Both the position numbers and the translations under genes were made by a program. From Bacteroidales bacterium (GTDB lineage: Bacteria; Bacteroidota; Bacteroidia; Bacteroidales; UBA932): a DNA stretch of 64,000 nt. This document shows, one piece after another, positions 35,485-43,248 of this stretch. Under the pieces are notes generated by a model, which had not been told where the DNA came from, ran no database searches, and worked only from the letters and a program-made list of their open reading frames with translations. Position 1 is the first letter of the stretch; each line of letters begins with the position of its first letter. Location of the stretch: NCBI GenBank assembly GCA_023227835.1, contig JALOCI010000011.1, positions 7,134-71,133 on the forward strand. The letters run 5' to 3'.

Positions 35485-37914
35485 TCACGCCAAAAGGTCG
35501 GAAAATATACCTGATGCGGTAAGAGCAGCTCCGGCACCTGCTCCCGTAACTATTAAAGGCGAGGTGTACTCATCACTGTATATTGTCACAGAGTTGTCTC
35601 TGCCGTAAATATTGTAGAACGGGTGTGTTTCCCCGACAGATTCCAGACCGATACTGCATCCGTTTTTGTCAATTCTTGCAATAAACCTCAACCTCTCGCC
35701 TTTAGCATCGGAATCTTTGAACATAGCCAAAATCTTATCTTCATAGTCTCTTAGCTGTGCCTGGAAGATTTTTGTATCAGAAGAAAATAGGGATTCATTA
35801 AGAAATGGTTTTAGTTTAACATCATCAGGTTCCAGTTTGAACCCAGACTCCCTTGCAAGAATCAAGGCTTTCCGTAATGTGTCAGTCCCTGAGAGGTCAA
35901 TCCTCGGATCCGGTTCTGTATAGCCTGCCGCCCTTGCCTGTTCGACAAGATCTGCGAATCTGACTGATCCGTCATATTTACTGAACAGATAATTAAGAGT
36001 TCCGGACAGTATTGCTTCAACTCTTTGTATATTATCTCCGCAATTTTTCCTTTCCTTTATAGTTGAAATGATAGGCAATGCCGCTCCTACAGTAGTCTCG
36101 TACCTCAATTGAACTCCTGTATTCAAGCAGATCTCCTGAAGAGCATCGTAACTCTCCTGAGAGGAGCTTAGGCCTATTTTATTACAGGTTACAACCTTAC
36201 AGCCGGATTGCAGAAATTCCTGATAGAGTGAGGTTACTTCCCTGCTTGCTGTACAATCTACAAAAACACTATCCGGAAGATTCATGTCAGAGCATATTTC
36301 ACGGAATCTGTTAATGTCAGAAGGCTCTCCTTTAGAGAGCAAACCATCTATTAACTTTGGGAGAATTCCTCTTTTGTCGGAGATCATCTGTTTGCTGTTA
36401 CATATTGCGACGATATGGATTTCCATGCCTCTCTTGCTACTTAACCAATCTCTGCGGGAATCAATTACAGATATTAGTGCTTTTGCTACCTGTCCGTATC
36501 CCGCAATAAATAAATTGAGTTTTTTCTTTCCCTCTCCGAAAAATTCATCATGTATAACTTTTATTGAAAGGTCGGAATCTTCCTCTTTTACAACAACAGA
36601 GATATTTTTCTCAGAAGATCCCTGGGCTATTGCTCTTATATTAATTCCTGAATGCCCGATTGCATTGAACATCTTACCTCCTGTCCCGGACTGGTTTTTC
36701 AAATCATCCCCTACAAGAGAAATAATTGAAAATCCTCTTTCAACTTTCAGGGGATTTACCCTGTTAAGAGTTATCTCGTACGCAAACACACTGTCGGCTG
36801 CCTTTTTCGCCTTTTCCGCATCACTGTCCTCTATTGCAACGCACATTGTGTGGACAGATGAGGCCTGTGTGATAAGTACAATATTTACTCCGGCATTTGC
36901 CAATGCACCAAAGAGCCTTGCTGAATAACCCGGGACTCCGACCATACCGCTGCCCTCCATAGAAAGCAGGGCAATTTTGTTGCTCCTTGATATACCTCTT
37001 ATCTTTCCGTGGCTTTCGGGAGGATTGTTTTCGATTATGGTCCCAGGGTCTTCAGGATCAAATGTGTTTTTTACAACAATAGGTATCCCTTTGCTTACCG
37101 CAGGTTGGATAGTAGGAGGATATATTACCTTTGCTCCGAAATGAGATAACTCCTGTGCCTCTTTATATGAAATGTGCCTGATAGTAATTGCTTCCGGTAC
37201 AATTCTGGGGTCTGCTGTCATCATTCCGTTAACATCACTCCATATCTGAAGTTCTCTTGCCTCAGTTGCTTCAGCCAATAAAGCCGCGGTATAGTCCGAG
37301 CCTCCGCGACCCAGTGTTGTTGTCCTTTTCAAAAGGTCACTTGCAATGAATCCAGGAACAATAATCAGACGTTGACGGTTAGAACTTAGCATCTTTTTTA
37401 TGTTTGCGTAGCTGACCTGCTTTAAAACCACATTGCCCGTACTTCCGGGTTCTGTCTTGATTATCTCTCTGGCATCTGCCCAATAGTTGTTTATACCCAT
37501 TGAAGCGAATCGTTCACTGATAATTCTTGTTGACAGAACCTCCCCGAAACTCATTATAAGATCCAGAGACGAGTTACTCAGCTCTTTAAGATAAAACACT
37601 CCTTTACAAATCTCCCTTAGTTGATTAAATGTGTTTTTTGTCTTTGAGGAGAGAGCATGTTGGTAATCTATTGGAAGTAGATCCCAAATTATTTTCTGAT
37701 GTCTCTCTTCGAGCTTGTCAATCATTTCAAGGTATGATTCATCCTGCATTGCTGCAAGTTTGCCTATTTCTATCAATTTATCAGTGCATCCGCCTATTGC
37801 CGATGCCACTAAAATAGTGCGGTCTTTTTTGACACTCTCCTTGACAATTTTTATAACATTGGAAATATTGACTGCATCCGCAACCGAACTACCCCCGAAT
37901 TTCAGTACCTGCAT
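35485..37914 (-). CDS. thrA: Bifunctional aspartokinase/homoserine dehydrogenase
   Basis: Catalyses the first and third steps from aspartate to homoserine. The 809-residue protein has an aspartokinase domain (LKFGGSSVADAVN at the start, then TLGRGGSDYTAALLAE), two ACT-type regulatory domains (about 310-460) and a C-terminal homoserine dehydrogenase (FIAGYGQVAKALI, then EAILSGTLNYLFSKYD and AGYTEPDPRIDLSG). It follows metX with a single base between them, and no thrB or thrC is near. With the Met-rich leader upstream of metX, this isozyme looks dedicated to methionine, like E. coli MetL, rather than threonine (inference). Confidence 0.95.
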   Translation of the reverse strand: MQVLKFGGSSVADAVNISNVIKIVKESVKKDRTILVASAIGGCTDKLIEIGKLAAMQDESYLEMIDKLEERHQKIIWDLLPIDYQHALSSKTKNTFNQLREICKGVFYLKELSNSSLDLIMSFGEVLSTRIISERFASMGINNYWADAREIIKTEPGSTGNVVLKQVSYANIKKMLSSNRQRLIIVPGFIASDLLKRTTTLGRGGSDYTAALLAEATEARELQIWSDVNGMMTADPRIVPEAITIRHISYKEAQELSHFGAKVIYPPTIQPAVSKGIPIVVKNTFDPEDPGTIIENNPPESHGKIRGISRSNKIALLSMEGSGMVGVPGYSARLFGALANAGVNIVLITQASSVHTMCVAIEDSDAEKAKKAADSVFAYEITLNRVNPLKVERGFSIISLVGDDLKNQSGTGGKMFNAIGHSGINIRAIAQGSSEKNISVVVKEEDSDLSIKVIHDEFFGEGKKKLNLFIAGYGQVAKALISVIDSRRDWLSSKRGMEIHIVAICNSKQMISDKRGILPKLIDGLLSKGEPSDINRFREICSDMNLPDSVFVDCTASREVTSLYQEFLQSGCKVVTCNKIGLSSSQESYDALQEICLNTGVQLRYETTVGAALPIISTIKERKNCGDNIQRVEAILSGTLNYLFSKYDGSVRFADLVEQARAAGYTEPDPRIDLSGTDTLRKALILARESGFKLEPDDVKLKPFLNESLFSSDTKIFQAQLRDYEDKILAMFKDSDAKGERLRFIARIDKNGCSIGLESVGETHPFYNIYGRDNSVTIYSDEYTSPLIVTGAGAGAALTASGIFSDLLA

Positions 37915-37915
37915 T

Positions 37916-38935
37916 TTAATTCAAAAATTTTATATGATTTTTTATTTTGTTTTCTATTGATTGCCATTCCAGTAGGAATCCGTCATGGCCAAAATCAGAG
38001 GAGATAATCTCAAGAGTCCCGTTTTTAATGTTGTCTGCAAGAAGTTTTTGTTCTTCTACGGGAAAAAGCACGTCACTGTCAATCCCTATAATCAGGGTGT
38101 TGGCAGAGATTGTAGAGAGTGCGTTACAAACACCGCCCCTGCCTCTTCCTGCATTATGGCTGTCGATGGATTTTGTGAGACAGTAGTATGAGTACGCATC
38201 AAATCTGTCGCGAAGTTTCTTTCCCTGATACCTCTGATAGCTGCAAGCCCTGTCTGCGAATAATTTATCTTCATCACTCTCATTTTGTGTGATTCCGTAA
38301 CCGCGGAATGAACGATATGAAAGTAATGCTATTGAGCGTGCCGCTTCGAGTCCCTTTGCCCCCCCGTCAAGATTCTGTTGCTTTTCAAAAGAGTTGTCAG
38401 AAAAAAGAGCAAGCCTCTGAGACTCGTTGAAGGCTGTCCCCCATGGTGATACTCGTGCATTACAGGCCAGAAGAACCATGTTTTCAACTTTTTCAGGGTA
38501 CATAATGCTCCACTCTATAGCCTGGAATCCTCCGATTGAACCACCTACTATGAGGTCAATTTTCTCTATTCCAAGATATTCTCTTAGTAAGTTCTGGGAC
38601 CTGACAATGTCCCTTACTGTTATCCCTGGAAATGAGAGCAGAAATTGCTTTCCGTTCTCATCATAAGATGAAGGGCCTGTGCTTCCGTAACAAGAACCAA
38701 GCATGTTGGCGCATATTACCGTGTATTTATCAGTGTCGAAGAGTTTCCCTTTTCCGACTAAATCCGGCCACCACTCTTCAGGATTGGAATTGGCCGTCAG
38801 GGCATGGCATATCCATATAACCTCTCTTCCCGCTTTATAATTATCAGTTGAATGATAGCAGATATCTATCTGCTTTAGACTATCTCCGCATTCAAGTTCA
38901 AATGGAGATTCCGATTTATAGTAATGTCTGTTCAT
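37916..38935 (-). CDS. metX: Homoserine O-acetyltransferase
   Basis: Acetylates homoserine with acetyl-CoA, committing it to methionine. The 339-residue alpha/beta hydrolase has a clear triad: Ser133 in GGSIGG, Asp288 in IDSDVLFP and His317 in DFGHDGF. The N-terminal region WICHALTANSNPEEWW and CANMLGSCYGSTGPSS are MetX signatures; acetyl rather than succinyl specificity follows the family and is not proved. It is the first gene of the metX-thrA operon and is preceded by a structured leader of about 230 bases with a Met-rich open frame. Confidence 0.92.
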   Translation of the reverse strand: MNRHYYKSESPFELECGDSLKQIDICYHSTDNYKAGREVIWICHALTANSNPEEWWPDLVGKGKLFDTDKYTVICANMLGSCYGSTGPSSYDENGKQFLLSFPGITVRDIVRSQNLLREYLGIEKIDLIVGGSIGGFQAIEWSIMYPEKVENMVLLACNARVSPWGTAFNESQRLALFSDNSFEKQQNLDGGAKGLEAARSIALLSYRSFRGYGITQNESDEDKLFADRACSYQRYQGKKLRDRFDAYSYYCLTKSIDSHNAGRGRGGVCNALSTISANTLIIGIDSDVLFPVEEQKLLADNIKNGTLEIISSDFGHDGFLLEWQSIENKIKNHIKFLN

Positions 38936-39164
38936 GTGAGTCCATGCACAGGAAACGCAATAATGCTTCCTTCGTTAAAAAAATTATGACTGATTGGATT
39001 TATGGGCTTACACCCAATGGATCTGCGTAAGATCCGGAAATTAACCTAGCATCTGGCGATGCATTCGCATCATCATGGCTGACATCATTACAGAGAGGGT
39101 GTCAGAAGGCACTCTTGAATAGCTGTGTGATATGCTAAAAACTCTGTACATGTTATCTAATCGA
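38936..39164 (-). promoter_or_regulatory. metX-thrA leader region (candidate attenuator)
   Basis: Transcribed leader of about 228 bases between the metX promoter and start. It contains the Met-rich frame (39041-39088) and these foldable parts. CTGACA/TGTCAG pairs across the frame's start codons. GGATCT/AGATCC forms a hairpin just after its stop. An arm pair ATTGGGT/ATCCAAT (38993-39018) is followed nine bases later by seven U (38977-38983). A competing CTTAC/GTAAG pairing (39027-39031 with 39007-39011) would exclude it. A further AGGAAGC/GTTTCCT hairpin lies near the metX start. No S-box, SAM-II or cobalamin consensus was recognised. Confidence 0.6.
39041..39088 (-). CDS. Methionine-rich leader peptide of metX-thrA
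   Basis: A 15-codon open frame starting ATG at 39088 and ending TAA at 39043-39041. The predicted peptide is MMSAMMMRMHRQMLG, with seven Met codons including the start and one run of three. It lies about 75 bases after the inferred transcription start and 105 bases before metX, the first enzyme dedicated to methionine. This is the layout of amino-acid leader peptides that control attenuation by ribosome stalling at codons for the regulated amino acid. No Shine-Dalgarno sequence is evident, as elsewhere in the window. Translation is inferred, not shown. Confidence 0.7.
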   Translation of the reverse strand: MMSAMMMRMHRQMLG

Positions 39165-39168
39165 ATTG

Positions 39169-39199
39169 CAAAATTATGAATTGTTATATAAATGACAAA
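39169..39199 (-). promoter_or_regulatory. metX-thrA promoter (-33 and -7)
   Basis: On the minus strand, TTTG (39199-39196), 19 bases, then TAATTTTG (39176-39169): a full match to the Bacteroides TTTG-N19-21-TAnnTTTG consensus. The predicted start of transcription is near 39164. Confidence 0.75.
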
Positions 39200-39203
39200 T
39201 TTT

Positions 39204-39235
39204 TTTGTGCCTTAATTCATCTATGGCTACTTTTG
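39204..39235 (+). promoter_or_regulatory. Promoter of the group B hydrogenase (-33 and -7)
   Basis: TTTG (39204-39207), 20 bases, then TACTTTTG (39228-39235), a full consensus match 22 bases before the ATG at 39258. Its -33 box lies only 4 bases from that of the divergent metX promoter. Confidence 0.75.
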
Positions 39236-39257
39236 CGGCTTAAAATTTTGAACTGAT

Positions 39258-40685
39258 ATGTATAATCAAGCCACCGAGATTAAGAGGGAATTATTAGAGA
39301 GAGTAAGTAAATTGTGTTTTGAAGGGCGTCTGCTGGAGGGAGTTGACAGAATTCCAATTGAGATGAGGCCTAAAGGTGAGCATTTCAGCAGATGCTGTAT
39401 ACATAAGGACAGAGCAGTGATAAGGCATAGGCTAATGACAATTCTTGGGTTTAAACCAGATGAGGAGCTTGACGAGCTGACAACCCTGAAGGAGTATGCA
39501 AAGCTTGCAAAAATGCCACAAGATGTAGAGGATGTCATGCTTACAGTAGTGGATGAGGCGTGCAGTTCTTGCCTGAAGTATAATTACACTGTAACGAACC
39601 TTTGTCGTGGTTGTGTCGGGCATCCGTGCACCTATGCCTGTAATAAAAATGCCATTTCAGTCAGAAAGAAGGCCCACATAGATCAGGATTTATGTGTGAG
39701 TTGCGGCAGATGTATGCAAGCCTGTCCGTATCATGCAATTGTATACACACCGGTGCCATGTGAGGAGGCCTGTCCTGTGAAGGCTATATCCAAAGATTAT
39801 TACGGAATTGAGCATATTGACCCGGATAAGTGTATTGCCTGTGGAAAATGCAAGGACATCTGTTCTTATGGGGCAATAATGAGCAAGACAACAATTGTCC
39901 AAATAATAAATGATATAAAGAACCCGGAAAAGAAGGTTGTTGCAATGGTGGCTCCGGCGCTTGCCGGGCAGTACCAGGCTTCTTTACAACAGATACTTTC
40001 AGCAGTAAAAGATTGCGGTTTTGATGAGGTTGTTGAGGTTGCAAAGGGTGCCAATCTTACTACAAGCACAGAGGCTCTGGAGTGGAAGGAGAGGGTTGAA
40101 GAGAATGGTGAACCCTTTATGACTACATCTTGTTGTCCATCATATAAACTTTGGGCAGAAAAATATATGCCGGAGCTGGTTCCTTATATCTCTAATACTG
40201 CAACGCCGGCATCATTTACCGCAAAGTTTGTAAAAGAGCGGGATTCAGCCCTGGTGACTGTCTTTATAAGCCCTTGTGTTGCTAAAAGAGTGGAGGGAAT
40301 AAACGATCCAAATATCGATTATGTCATGACCTTTGAGGAGGTTGATGCCATGATGAGGGCAAGAGGTATTGTGGTTGAAGATTCAACCGGATACATTCCT
40401 GATTCAACTATCGATATGAGTGGAAGAATGTATGCAAAAAGTGGAGGTGTTGCCAACTCTGTGGTAAAATACCTGGGAAATCCTTCCGGATTAAAAACAG
40501 AGGTGATAAACGGAATAAACAGAGATACAATAAAAATTTTGAAAGCTAAGGCTACAACCGGAAAATCAGATTCAAACCTTGTAGAGGTTATGATGTGTGA
40601 GGGAGGGTGTGTCAATGGTTGTGTTGTCCTTGCCAATCCGAAAGTGGCGCTGAGGCAGCTTAACACTTTGGAGAAGAACTCCTGA
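39258..40685 (+). CDS. [FeFe] hydrogenase, group B (monomeric)
   Basis: Predicted cytoplasmic, ferredoxin-linked H2-evolving or H2-oxidising enzyme (475 residues). An N-terminal region with RCCIHKDRAVIRHRLM and a Cys cluster (CSSCLKYNYTVTNLCRGCVG) precedes two [4Fe-4S] ferredoxin motifs (CVSCGRCMQACP and CIACGKCKDICS). The H-cluster motifs are L1 TSCCPS (Cys292-Cys293), L2 SPCVAKR (Cys340) and L3 MCEGGCVNG (Cys447 and Cys451), the group B variants. Its physiological direction is unknown. HydEFG maturases are not in the window. It is divergent from metX and convergent with the SdpRI-hydrolase operon (22-base gap). Confidence 0.9.
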   Translation: MYNQATEIKRELLERVSKLCFEGRLLEGVDRIPIEMRPKGEHFSRCCIHKDRAVIRHRLMTILGFKPDEELDELTTLKEYAKLAKMPQDVEDVMLTVVDEACSSCLKYNYTVTNLCRGCVGHPCTYACNKNAISVRKKAHIDQDLCVSCGRCMQACPYHAIVYTPVPCEEACPVKAISKDYYGIEHIDPDKCIACGKCKDICSYGAIMSKTTIVQIINDIKNPEKKVVAMVAPALAGQYQASLQQILSAVKDCGFDEVVEVAKGANLTTSTEALEWKERVEENGEPFMTTSCCPSYKLWAEKYMPELVPYISNTATPASFTAKFVKERDSALVTVFISPCVAKRVEGINDPNIDYVMTFEEVDAMMRARGIVVEDSTGYIPDSTIDMSGRMYAKSGGVANSVVKYLGNPSGLKTEVINGINRDTIKILKAKATTGKSDSNLVEVMMCEGGCVNGCVVLANPKVALRQLNTLEKNS

Positions 40686-40707
40686 GTGTTAATTCCTCAT
40701 CTCTTAA

Positions 40708-42189
40708 CTACAATGCTTTAGTAAAAGTAAAAGTAAACCCTGACTGTTTTAACGTCATCTCATTTGTCTCCGGTTTGAATGTGATGACAATAGTCCGGTC
40801 TAACGAGCAGAGAGTATCAGGTGCGGTTGCCTCAATCTCGAATCGTTTCTGATTTGTGGCCTGAGCAAATATTCTTTCGCCTTCTGATGATATTTCTATC
40901 TTGAAAGGTAGTTGTTTGCTGGAGTATACCCCTGAATAATTCCGTATAAGTTCTTGGGAGATTGTAATTTTTGTAAAAGACGGAATAGAGAATGGCTTTC
41001 CGTATACACAACTGTATGCTGCTATCATTATATTGTTAATATTATAATTGAAGCCATTTGAAATAATTGCAACACCAATTCCGTCATCAGGATTTATCGC
41101 TAGTATTGAAGAGAAGCCGTCAATGCCACCTGTATGCCCAAATAGTTTCTTGTCGTAAAATTGAAACGGAAAAATCCCGTGACCGAATCCGTCGTTTATT
41201 TTCGTCATCTGTTTAAGAGATGCTTCGGAAAGTAATTTTCCCGAAAAGAGGGCATCTGCGAAAATCAACAGATCGGACGGAGTTGAGACAACAGCCCCGG
41301 CTCCGACAGGTACAGAGGGATCGGTGTCACTCTCTTTGATCCATCTTTCGGCAAATTTGAATGAGTTGCACTCACCCTTAAGTTTCTTCGAATTTGCTGG
41401 CATCTCGGTATATTTGAGAGAAAGCGGTTTTATAACCTTCTTGTTTAAAATATCCCTGTAACTTTTTCCATAAATATCCTCCAGGATATAAGTGAGAAGT
41501 ATATAGTTCGAGTTACTGTATTTAGCTTTACTCTTAGGTTCAAACTCACTTTTTCCCTCTGAGATAAGCTTCACCATATCCTTTTTCGCCATTGGTTTAG
41601 TGTTCCATTCAAGATAATCTTTATTGTCTGTCACACTATGAATCCCGCTGTGGTGATTCAACATATCCCCCAATGTAATTTTTTGGCTATTGTCTATTGA
41701 TGGGAAGAAACGATCCAGGGTCATATCAAGTGTAAGTTTGCCCTCTTCGATAGCCTTAAAGACCAGGACAGCCGTAAACATCTTGGAAATAGAACCTATC
41801 CGGTACCGGCTGTTCTCATCTGCCTTCAAACCGGATTCTATGTCGCTGTAGCCGGAAAACTTTGAATATATAACCTTTCCATCTATAGCTACTGCGATGC
41901 TTCCCATGAATCTGTCATTGGACTCAAGAGTGTAGAGCAATGAGTCTAGTTTTTTAAAATCTGTCTGTCGGGCAAAAAGTTCTGATGCCGGCAAGGAGAA
42001 AAGTAACAGAGTTAAAAGTGAAATGAATAGAGTGGAAAGTGAAGAGTGAAAAGTGGAAAATGATGAGTGAAAAGTGGGAAGTGAAGAGTGAAAAGTGGAA
42101 AGTGAAGAGTGAAAAGTGGAAAATGATGAGTGAAAAGTGGGAAGTGAAGAGTGAAAAGTGGTATTGTGGAGTGAGTTCTTTATCTTCAT
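40708..42189 (-). CDS. Serine hydrolase (beta-lactamase class C/S12 family) with repeat-expanded N-terminus
   Basis: A 493-residue exported penicillin-binding-protein-like hydrolase. Motifs in order are SISK (SxxK nucleophile), YSN (in KAKYSNSNYILL) and HTGG. Residues 11-52, before the hydrophobic signal (TLFISLLTLLLFSLP), are six copies of a TFHSS(L/F)(P/S) heptad encoded by a duplicated 63-base DNA repeat, so the signal n-region is unusually long. If translation began nearer the hydrophobic segment the repeat would be leader. The gene follows the SdpI-like gene by 5 bases in a probable three-gene operon. The substrate is unknown; D-Ala peptides or esters are typical. Confidence 0.85.
   Translation of the reverse strand: MKIKNSLHNTTFHSSLPTFHSSFSTFHSSLSTFHSSLPTFHSSFSTFHSSLSTLFISLLTLLLFSLPASELFARQTDFKKLDSLLYTLESNDRFMGSIAVAIDGKVIYSKFSGYSDIESGLKADENSRYRIGSISKMFTAVLVFKAIEEGKLTLDMTLDRFFPSIDNSQKITLGDMLNHHSGIHSVTDNKDYLEWNTKPMAKKDMVKLISEGKSEFEPKSKAKYSNSNYILLTYILEDIYGKSYRDILNKKVIKPLSLKYTEMPANSKKLKGECNSFKFAERWIKESDTDPSVPVGAGAVVSTPSDLLIFADALFSGKLLSEASLKQMTKINDGFGHGIFPFQFYDKKLFGHTGGIDGFSSILAINPDDGIGVAIISNGFNYNINNIMIAAYSCVYGKPFSIPSFTKITISQELIRNYSGVYSSKQLPFKIEISSEGERIFAQATNQKRFEIEATAPDTLCSLDRTIVITFKPETNEMTLKQSGFTFTFTKAL
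42034..42159. repeat. Tandem repeat: 63-base unit twice (six 21-base subunits)
   Basis: Six purine-rich 21-base subunits at 42034, 42055, 42076, 42097, 42118 and 42139. The first three (63 bases) are repeated exactly by the last three. Each subunit is built from heptamer-like steps such as GTGAAAA and GTGAAGA. It lies inside the serine hydrolase gene and keeps its frame because 21 is a multiple of three. A related repeat lies in dnaX. Confidence 0.95.
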
Positions 42190-42194
42190 AATGT

Positions 42195-42848
42195 CTATAA
42201 TTTATTTTGTTCCTTACGGTATTCGATATATGAATAAACGACCGGTATGAGGCTAATAATTCCAACTATTACCAAAAAGGATATTCCCAATATATGGCTA
42301 TTCCTGATTAAAGCTGAGAGTAGGATTGTCAACAATCCTCCTGAAACCCAGAGACGCGCTCCTAGCCGGTGCGTCTTTCTCCAGACAACTTCACTTTCAA
42401 GTGTCCATGGGGTCCTTATACCGAAAAAGTAGTTTTCTCTCAGAGCCTGCAGGTAGTTGCCAAACATAAGGAATAATAAGCCCAGTATAGCAAAGAAAAT
42501 ATTAGGGTTTTCCATTGACCCCTCTTTGGAAATATATATAAGATATATTGAGAGCAACGAGAAGAATATAGCAAAGATGGCTCTGAGCTGATTGTATTTC
42601 TTACCCATAAGCGAGATTCTTTTCTTAGGATCCAGTATAGGTATGAGAAACATTACTACATATAACAAGGCACATAATCCGGCCGGCATGATCCAAAGAG
42701 TATTTTTCTGAGACCAACCGTTGGCTGTTCCGTCCAACCCGAAGTGAGTAGGCACCCTTTCAGGGAGTGTGTCATAATTTATACCAAGGTAGATAAAGGG
42801 TATGATGATAAAGATTAATAAAAATATTTCAAAAAGATATTTTTTCAT
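42195..42848 (-). CDS. SdpI-like membrane protein
   Basis: A 217-residue protein with about six transmembrane segments. The opening domain matches DUF1648 (LPERVPTHFGLDGTANGW), and the C-terminal half matches SdpI (FGNYLQALRENYFFGIRTPWTLESEVVWRKTHRLGARLWV). In Bacillus subtilis SdpI gives immunity to the SDP toxin and sequesters the repressor SdpR at the membrane. Here it sits between an SdpR-like gene (20 bases) and the serine hydrolase (5 bases). No SdpC toxin gene was seen. Confidence 0.88.
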   Translation of the reverse strand: MKKYLFEIFLLIFIIIPFIYLGINYDTLPERVPTHFGLDGTANGWSQKNTLWIMPAGLCALLYVVMFLIPILDPKKRISLMGKKYNQLRAIFAIFFSLLSIYLIYISKEGSMENPNIFFAILGLLFLMFGNYLQALRENYFFGIRTPWTLESEVVWRKTHRLGARLWVSGGLLTILLSALIRNSHILGISFLVIVGIISLIPVVYSYIEYRKEQNKL

Positions 42849-42868
42849 ATCTGCTATAGTTTTGATTA

Positions 42869-43141
42869 TTATTTTGTAAGTGTCAGTATATATTCCAAAA
42901 GATCGTTTATGATTGTTGTGTTTATAGAATAGAGCACAAATTGTCCCTTTTTGATAGTTGTTACAAGACCGGCTCTCTTTAGCTTGTCAAGATGGTGTGA
43001 GATACTGGGAGCTGTCATGTTGAAATGTGCAGATATATCTCCTGCAGTCATGTCCCCCTGCCTCAACATTTTAAGAATTTCTCTCCTTACGGGATCATTC
43101 ATTGCCTTGAAGACATCGTTCATCTTTACCTTGTATTGCAA
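42869..43141 (-). CDS. ArsR-family repressor, SdpR-like
   Basis: A 90-residue winged-helix protein: VFKAMNDPVRREILKMLRQGDMTAG, then the recognition helix MTAPSISHHLDKLKRAGLV and the wing KKGQFVLYSINT. There are no ArsR metal-binding cysteines, and the sequence resembles the autorepressor SdpR. A perfect inverted repeat lies 16 bases upstream of the start (43157-43172), between promoter and gene, and is a likely operator. The first ATG (43141) is used here; an ATG six codons later (43123) is also possible. Probably autoregulates the operon with the SdpI-like gene. Confidence 0.88.
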   Translation of the reverse strand: MQYKVKMNDVFKAMNDPVRREILKMLRQGDMTAGDISAHFNMTAPSISHHLDKLKRAGLVTTIKKGQFVLYSINTTIINDLLEYILTLTK

Positions 43142-43156
43142 TGGTTATTTTAATAA

Positions 43157-43172
43157 TTAGACAAATGTCTAA
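43157..43172. promoter_or_regulatory. Operator candidate for the SdpR-like repressor
   Basis: TTAGACAAATGTCTAA, a perfect inverted repeat (7-base arms, 2-base centre). It lies downstream of the repressor's -7 element and 15 bases before its ATG, a typical autorepression position. It is about 46 bases from the divergent hydrogenase promoter, so joint control is possible. Confidence 0.65.
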
Positions 43173-43189
43173 ATATCTAATGAAACATC

Positions 43190-43197
43190 CAAATTTA
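43190..43197 (-). promoter_or_regulatory. Promoter -7 element for the SdpRI-hydrolase operon
   Basis: The minus strand reads TAAATTTG (TAnnTTTG), 48 bases before the start at 43141, with the operator between. Confidence 0.5.
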
Positions 43198-43217
43198 TTT
43201 TAATCAATCATTATGCT

Positions 43218-43225
43218 TAAATTTG
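43218..43225 (+). promoter_or_regulatory. Promoter -7 element for the sensory hydrogenase
   Basis: TAAATTTG, 23 bases before the ATG at 43249, with TTTA (3 of 4) 20 bases upstream. It lies inside the open frame that begins at 43213 and therefore favours 43249 as the start. Confidence 0.5.
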
Positions 43226-43248
43226 TGAATCGTTATAAATATCTGATT

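Noticed and set aside
36284..36928. 214-codon frame antisense to thrA
   Set aside because: It lies wholly inside a gene with conserved aspartokinase and homoserine dehydrogenase motifs; the product has no recognisable domain.
38936..39164. SAM riboswitch (S-box or SAM-II) in the metX leader
   Set aside because: The ATTCAAGAG and GCTAGGTTAATT stretches loosely recall S-box ends, but the GGAGGGA and GGCAACC cores and the SAM-II pseudoknot sequence are absent. The Met-rich frame explains the region better. A covariance search would be decisive.
42034..42159. CRISPR array
   Set aside because: Units are directly contiguous with no spacers, and the array lies within a coding frame.
41954..42265. 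Protein-coding frame of about 103 residues over the tandem repeat, in another minus-strand frame
   Set aside because: The repeat lacks stops in several frames because of its composition; the hydrolase frame has the catalytic motifs and the correct operon spacing.
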